Source: Saccoglossus kowalevskii (lineage: Eukaryota > Hemichordata > Enteropneusta > Harrimaniidae). From it: 26,906 bases of DNA. Where the stretch lies: assembly GCF_000003605.2 (NCBI RefSeq), contig NW_003114963.1:102264-129169 (forward strand), in the 5' to 3' direction. A program made the translations under genes and the position numbers. The notes beneath the pieces are model-generated. The model had not been told where the DNA came from, ran no database searches, and was given only the letters and a program-made list of their open reading frames with translations. This document shows, one piece after another, positions 21,881 through 26,906 of this stretch. Positions within the stretch are counted from its first letter, which is position 1. Every line of letters begins with the position of its first letter.

Positions 21881-23995
21881 ACACGAATAAGTAAAAGCAG
21901 GAGACATACAACTCCAAACATGTCAGCTGCCGTTACGTGGCACGGTGTTTTCATCAGAGCTCAATGTCGACTCTCTATTGATAAATTGATTATATGACGT
22001 CTAGAAGCGACAGTTTTATTATTTAGTTGTGTAGTCGTTAGTCAGTAAAAACATGTCGATGCTTTGACGACGGCCATTACATCTATACACAACACTGACG
22101 CGCTTCATAGCGAGAGAGCGTGACTTTTCACAATGAGGAATTTATGTATCAGCTTAACTGCTTGATCTAGCATATTACAGATCAACTATTTCATTTAGAT
22201 CAAAATATATATTATGTCGTCTGGGCAGGTCAATACAGAGGGTAAATGTCAATGACTCGTACTTCAGTACCCATTATGACCTCACGTGTATTGGGACATT
22301 CAGCACGTAATCAAGTTCAACCTTCTCATCAAAAGTAAATTCACTAATCTTTTTTTTTTGTGAATTTTGAAAAAAAATCATCACTTAATTATAAAAACAT
22401 ACTACCAGACAATTTGATTAAAGGTCTTCGCCAAGCGAACGCCCAGTGCAGAATAGTGGCTGTTGTGGCTCTTCTCAGACTGTTATTAACATTTATGTTG
22501 TTAATTGGGTGTCTGCTAAGTGCCAACTCTGCGTATATTTAAGTACGAAAGGTTTGCTTATTAACAGATAATAATTTGTAGATTATTTTGTATCATCGTT
22601 GCGTAACGTTGATTGACATTATTTTAGTTTAAGGGAACTTTTACTATTTCATCTCTGCCATCAAATATAACAAATAGTTTTCAAGGAAATCTGGCAATAT
22701 AAATTTGGCGTACAATAAGTACAATGATATAAATTACCAGAAACACCGATTGTTCGGTCTCACTTTTCACGGTATAAGTTGATTAATGGCATTGTGATCG
22801 CCTTCGTTCAATGTCTATTGTATAATTAGGATTGAGATTTAAAACGAGATGTAAACTTACCTATATTATAAACTGCAATACTGCAAATACACAGACCTAC
22901 ACGAGCGGTAATTTTATGAAGACAGAATCACTTGAGTCGTGGAATATGACGTATATCATCTCCATGTATGTAAATGCATTCACGTTCATAAATGAACACG
23001 TAATCAAATAGTGGAGCTAGTCACACGTGTTCGGGTCAATAATTATAATTATTATCTTCATTTAAGTTATCCATGGCGTTACTAATTGTATAACGTTAGT
23101 CAATGGAGTGACGAGTCCCATCATGTGCCCCCGTTATAAAGAAGAGTTGAGTTGTATATTTATAATAACTACGTGCTGACTGACAGACTGGCAAACTGGT
23201 AGTAGGTCAGTCTGACGGTATTCTCCTCTACTTGTCAGCCTTATCACTATGGTAACAGATGTGAGGTTATGTAAGGCTAGGTGTTTTTGATTTTGATTTT
23301 GCACCAAAAATCCCATGACAACCTGGTGATTGACAGTTTTGTTATAGCGATGAGCAGCCAACAAAAGAAGAGAAGAGGCGACCCGGGAGACAGATTAAAA
23401 CGTATATTTTTGAAATACGCAAACCAGGATATTTGATTTATCATGCTTTAGAGAAAGCTGTGTATTACTTATCTGACAATATTACTATATTATTACAAAT
23501 GTATTCTCCTGAATTATCAAGGCATATATCAATGTTAAGAAATCATAAATTCATCCAAATAAATATTATTATATATTTAACAGGTCTGAATCGAAAGCAA
23601 GTACAAAAGTTATTGATAACACATCAAATTTCTGTGTGAATTATGTATGCTTATGCCAGTATACATTACACCGTTACTGTACATGTTTGAAAAACAAATA
23701 TCTAAACACAATACGTCTAAATTACATCTAGGAACTCTCACACTTGATTAATAGTGAAGTAAATCATACACCATGTGTGGCTTTGTTTAAATGTGACTAG
23801 ATTCCAGAGTGATAACTATACATAAATTGCCACTAGTGCGTATTTACGTAGAACAATATGTATAATATATTAGTCCAAGTTGTATGATATAATAATAAGC
23901 GTATATTTCCACCGATATTTACTAGCATTTGTACAACCTACTCACGACCCTGACTATATCATGTCTATATTGAAGACTGTTGGTCGTGTGGATCA

Positions 23996-24028
23996 CGCCG
24001 GAAGTCTTATCAAATAGATCTTCCGGCG
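23996..24028. repeat. GC-rich hairpin with two convergent ETS-type motifs
   Basis: CGCCGGAAG (23996-24004) and CTTCCGGCG (24020-24028) are perfect inverted copies separated by 15 bases. Each arm holds a CCGGAAG core, the consensus of ETS-family transcription factors. GC-rich arms are unusual in this AT-rich stretch. Confidence 0.7.
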
Positions 24029-24187
24029 AGGATTATATTTGGTTGCTTATGTCAACACCTGAAATTCTGTGACTACAGTAATACAATCTGGGGAAAACAG
24101 TCAACAGTGTAATTAGAAATTATGGATAAACACAGATAACAATATATCCAGTATAGATATTATCCATTCAGCTATATAACAATATAA

Positions 24188-24227
24188 TTGAATAATGTTC
24201 AACGGTGCTAGCTTTAGAATTATTCAA
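24188..24227. repeat. Inverted repeat with 9-bp arms
   Basis: TTGAATAAT (24188-24196) and ATTATTCAA (24219-24227) are perfect inverted copies separated by 22 bases. The arms are AT-rich, so chance formation is quite possible here. Confidence 0.5.
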
Positions 24228-24915
24228 CGTTGTTTTTAGTTTCATGTCTTGTCATTCAACTGTAATATAGTTGATTGGTACTTGGTACATGGTGAAAGGA
24301 TGGCAGTTGACGTGATGTGCATCGTTAATAACGTAATGTTACACTATCTAAACTAATGTTGAGTAAAAGTGACATTTGTAGGTTTTAGTATAATATGTAT
24401 ACTGTTTCGTCTGAATGCATACACCCTGTATCAAGGAAATGTACTTAAAACTAAAAACTATTGAACGGCGCACGATAGACGTGTTGTTGAATAATGGACT
24501 GTAATTGAGGCACAAGATAACTTCTCATTTATGAAAATAATTTGTGCTTTCTCACATAATTCCAATTTCAGTATTTAAAAAGAAGATTACCAGTCGTTGA
24601 ATTCTAGAAAACCCACGATCATAACACAAACCGTATAATCTATATTTAGCAGTCACCTATGTCAATAGATCAGAATATTTCTAAGAAACTCCAGTGTAGT
24701 TTCAATACTTCTGAACAATACACGGTTGAAACGCTCTACAACTGTCATCATCAATAACGCATCGTTTCAAAAAAGTCGGTTTCGTTAACAACAGGATACT
24801 TTATTCATAATTCAAGACTCGTGAATGAAATTCTAGAATAGAATTGTCTGTGCACATTAATAATTAGGGATAATTGACATATGTACTACGATAGTACTGC
24901 ACATAATGCACGAAT

Positions 24916-24950
24916 ACAGTACAGCAGCAATTGATACAGCTGCGTACTGT
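24916..24950. repeat. Hairpin with 12-bp stem and 10-base loop
   Basis: ACAGTAC then GCAGC (24916-24928, with a single bulged A at 24923) pairs perfectly with GCTGC then GTACTGT (24939-24950). A further AGTACTG copy lies just upstream (24893-24899), so alternative pairings exist. It is not followed by a T-run. Confidence 0.7.
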
Positions 24951-25187
24951 CTGTAAGCGCATACTTTGCTGTATCTTCGTAATGGACAGAAATGTGTTTG
25001 CAATAATTTTCATCTTAATAACAAATATGAAGTCTTAAAACACCCTGTATTACTATAATTTTACGTTTGTAAACACGAAAGACGAAATTTGCAACATTTA
25101 ACCACAATAAATCATTTATTAAAGAACACCCGAAAAGTCATTCATTTTGTTTGTTTAATTAGATATGACCAATGACTACATATTTAA

Positions 25188-25516
25188 ATAACAACATATG
25201 TTTATGAGGGCTATATCACGATTTGCTGCCTGGCCAAGAAATGGTGGTCATGAATATAATATTGATGAGGCCAGAGCCGAAAGCGAGGGCATCATCGATA
25301 GTATGGTCATGACCAACAGCGCGTTTGTTTCTAGTTCGGACAGCTAAAGTTCATTCTAAACCTTTAAAGCGGCTGCAGCAGTTGAGACAGCAGCAATGCA
25401 GTGAATGGCCATTTTTTTAAATTTCGGCTCTGGCATCATCAATATTATGGTTACGACCACCATCCCTTGGGCAGGCAACAAATCGTGATATTACCCTCAC
25501 AAACATATGTTATTAT
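25188..25516. mobile_element. TTAA-flanked foldback MITE with arms of about 95 bp
   Basis: The left arm (25188 to about 25283) and the reverse complement of the right arm (about 25422-25516) align along nearly their whole length. Both share ACATATGTTT, GAGGG, ATATCACGATTTG, TGCCTG, ATGGTGGTC, ATATTGATGA and GCCAGAGCCGAAA. TTAA lies immediately outside each end (25184-25187 and 25517-25520), the target duplication used by piggyBac- and Kolobok-type transposases. The left arm contains a second, nested inverted repeat (about 25247-25314). The centre holds a GGCTGCAGCAG-like segment and no open frame, so movement would depend on a transposase encoded elsewhere. Superfamily is undecided; TA could be the true duplication. 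Confidence 0.85.
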
Positions 25517-26007
25517 TTAATTATTTCGCAACTTCTATTTTCAAATTAAGAGTATACCAAATAATATATGTTTGTTGGGTGAGATTATTCGTAAAACATG
25601 ATTTCGTTTCTTCAAAAACAGGTAGACATGTTAGTTTTCTAAAATATGTATGAGCTTTTGTGGGAATTAGAATTCTGAAAAAGAAACCGTACAACAATGT
25701 GATTACCCGCCAGATACTTTTAACTAGTAATTTATTATTTATGCGTATATATAAATATATATATACTTTCTTGATATCCAGGTTGTCATGGCAAATGCCA
25801 GATAATAATAGAATATCTTAAAAGCAATCAAATAATTCACTATATATTGTATAGTATTTTCAATTTACGCCGCCATATTTATGAGAGACGGAAGACGCAA
25901 GTACTGTTGAATATCTAAATAAATATTATAAAACAGTTGCATATTTATTCTTCTCAAAGCACATCTGAATTGTGCAGTTGTGTGTAATTCATGGAATAAT
26001 ATTTCAT
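25517..26007. other. AT-rich noncoding spacer
   Basis: Lies between the two transposon remnants. It includes a TATA-type simple repeat (about 25745-25766). No gene seen. Confidence 0.5.
25745..25766. repeat. (TA)-rich simple repeat
   Basis: A short run of TA units broken by AAA; low complexity, no further evidence. Confidence 0.7.
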
Positions 26008-26230
26008 CAGAGGCGGCGACACGAAATGTTGCATATGAGAGGGGCGAGATCTACTCACAATCTCTCGTGCCGTATCTGCGACATTACCAGGGGGTCCGGG
26101 GCATGCTCCCCCTTGGAAAATTTGAAATCTAGACCCTCTAAAACGCTATTTGCTATCACAAAAAGTGTCAGCTTGACATTTTTTTCGAGAGGGCAACCGT
26201 GCCTCTGTCCCCCCCCTGCCGCCGCCACTG
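26008..26230. mobile_element. hAT-like MITE with CAGNGGCGGCG terminal inverted repeats
   Basis: The left end reads CAGAGGCGGCGACACG (26008-26023). The reverse complement of the right end (26215-26230) reads CAGTGGCGGCGGCAGG, matching at 13 of 16 positions. Ends of the form CAG-N-GGCGG are typical of hAT-superfamily transposons. The 223-bp interior is GC-rich for this window and includes GGGGGAGCATGCCCC on the minus strand, a phrase I associate with abundant repeats in marine animal genomes. The expected 8-bp target duplication is not visible (TATTTCAT on the left, CTCGTGCG on the right), so one end may have changed. Frames through it are chance products of its composition. Confidence 0.65.
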
Positions 26231-26906
26231 CTCGTGCGTGACCCAACAATATCAGTTTAATACGAGTCTTATTTCACTACTCGTAATGAGTCATTTCGTA
26301 TACGCCATGGAAGCTCTCGTTGCGCGTTTCCCAAACTTGTAAAAATATAGCTTTTGATATTGGAATTTGCACTAGAGGGTGTCCGTAGACATTCGCCATT
26401 GCATCAGCTTTTCCATAAACTGTTTTACAGATATTAATGTTTTATCATATACCTTAAAGGTGTAATTACAATTTACAATTTTTGTTTTGTTTGAAAAAAG
26501 CCGGGCGCGGTGGACCGGGCGTGATACGGGAAATGATTGACATGATGTGAGGGCGCACTTCCCATAGCGTTACGACGCCGGGAATATGCATATATTATTT
26601 CAGCATTTTGCTTAACATATAAATACACAAACTCTACAATTGGGTATGTTGAAAACTAATTTACTCATCAATCTAGCTACGCCACTATTTCTTCCACTCG
26701 AGAGCGTTCTATGTGTAATTTTATTGTGTTCAAAGTGCTTCAAATAGCACAAGCACACACGATGATTTCCCGAAGCGCATACTAATTATGTAACTTGTTA
26801 CTCGTAAATGTCATTTAAAACATTATGAGCAATTTTAGTACTAGAGTAAAATCTTACTTGTCTCTCTTATTATTATTATATACTACCCGAATAAATAATC
26901 TTATCC
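26231..26906. other. Noncoding DNA at the right edge
   Basis: Mostly AT-rich with a small GC-rich patch (26500-26580). I see no gene, RNA or repeat that I can support. Confidence 0.45.

Larger units (their letters stand above)
19257..25187. other. AT-rich noncoding region with scattered palindromes
   Basis: About 5.9 kb without a supportable gene. Several short inverted repeats are listed separately (20849-20923, 21866-21880, 23996-24028, 24188-24227, 24916-24950). A poly-T/poly-A patch lies near 22350-22378. Confidence 0.5.

Noticed and set aside
26055-26249. Minus-strand open frame of 64 codons near the right edge
   Set aside because: It lies almost wholly within the GC-rich hAT-like MITE, and its Ala/Gly-rich start comes from the terminal repeat, so it is not a gene.
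26500-26513. GCCGGGCGCGGTGG, identical to the start of mammalian Alu/7SL RNA
   Set aside because: The match is only 14 bases; the following bases (ACCGGGCGTGATACGG) do not continue as 7SL RNA, and no Pol III B box or A-rich tail is visible.

Overview
This looks like nuclear DNA from an animal, most probably a marine invertebrate. It is AT-rich and contains decayed non-LTR retrotransposons, a broken intronless gene of a multi-copy animal family, short inverted-repeat transposons, microsatellites, and the exact first 48 bases of an animal-type 18S rRNA. The species cannot be fixed from the sequence. I support no intact protein-coding gene.

Layout. (1) 1-1003: the 3' end of a CR1/L2-like LINE on the + strand, with the reverse transcriptase YADD motif, two frameshifts and a 3' tail. 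(2) 1158-5438, minus strand: a near full-length pseudogene of a large (about 1,200-codon) intronless gene. It has an N-terminal Cys cluster, a long helical middle, a C-terminal region with acidic motifs like those of FEN/PIN nucleases, and a Cys-rich tail. It is broken by stops and frameshifts, by a 415-bp CR1-type LINE end (2653-3067), and by a 184-bp internal LINE fragment (4855-5038) almost identical to bases 303-478. (3) 5439-9304: noncoding, with a pair of 64-bp tandem units directly upstream of a CCAAT/TATA promoter-like arrangement (6231-6452) that could be part of an LTR. (4) 9305-9493: a GC-rich island that reads as the end of an rDNA 5' external transcribed spacer running into 18S rRNA, cut off after 18S base 48. 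(5) 9494-25187: about 15.7 kb of AT-rich DNA without convincing genes, holding two microsatellites and several palindromes and hairpins. (6) 25188-26230: two non-autonomous DNA transposons, a TTAA-flanked foldback element and a hAT-like MITE. (7) 26231-26906: noncoding.

No set of genes here works together. The window records layered mobile-element activity and decay. The most notable items are the broken multi-domain gene, whose family I recognise only as uncharacterised and probably mobile; the LINE fragment that seems to have been copied as filler DNA into it; the orphan rDNA start; and the foldback transposon.
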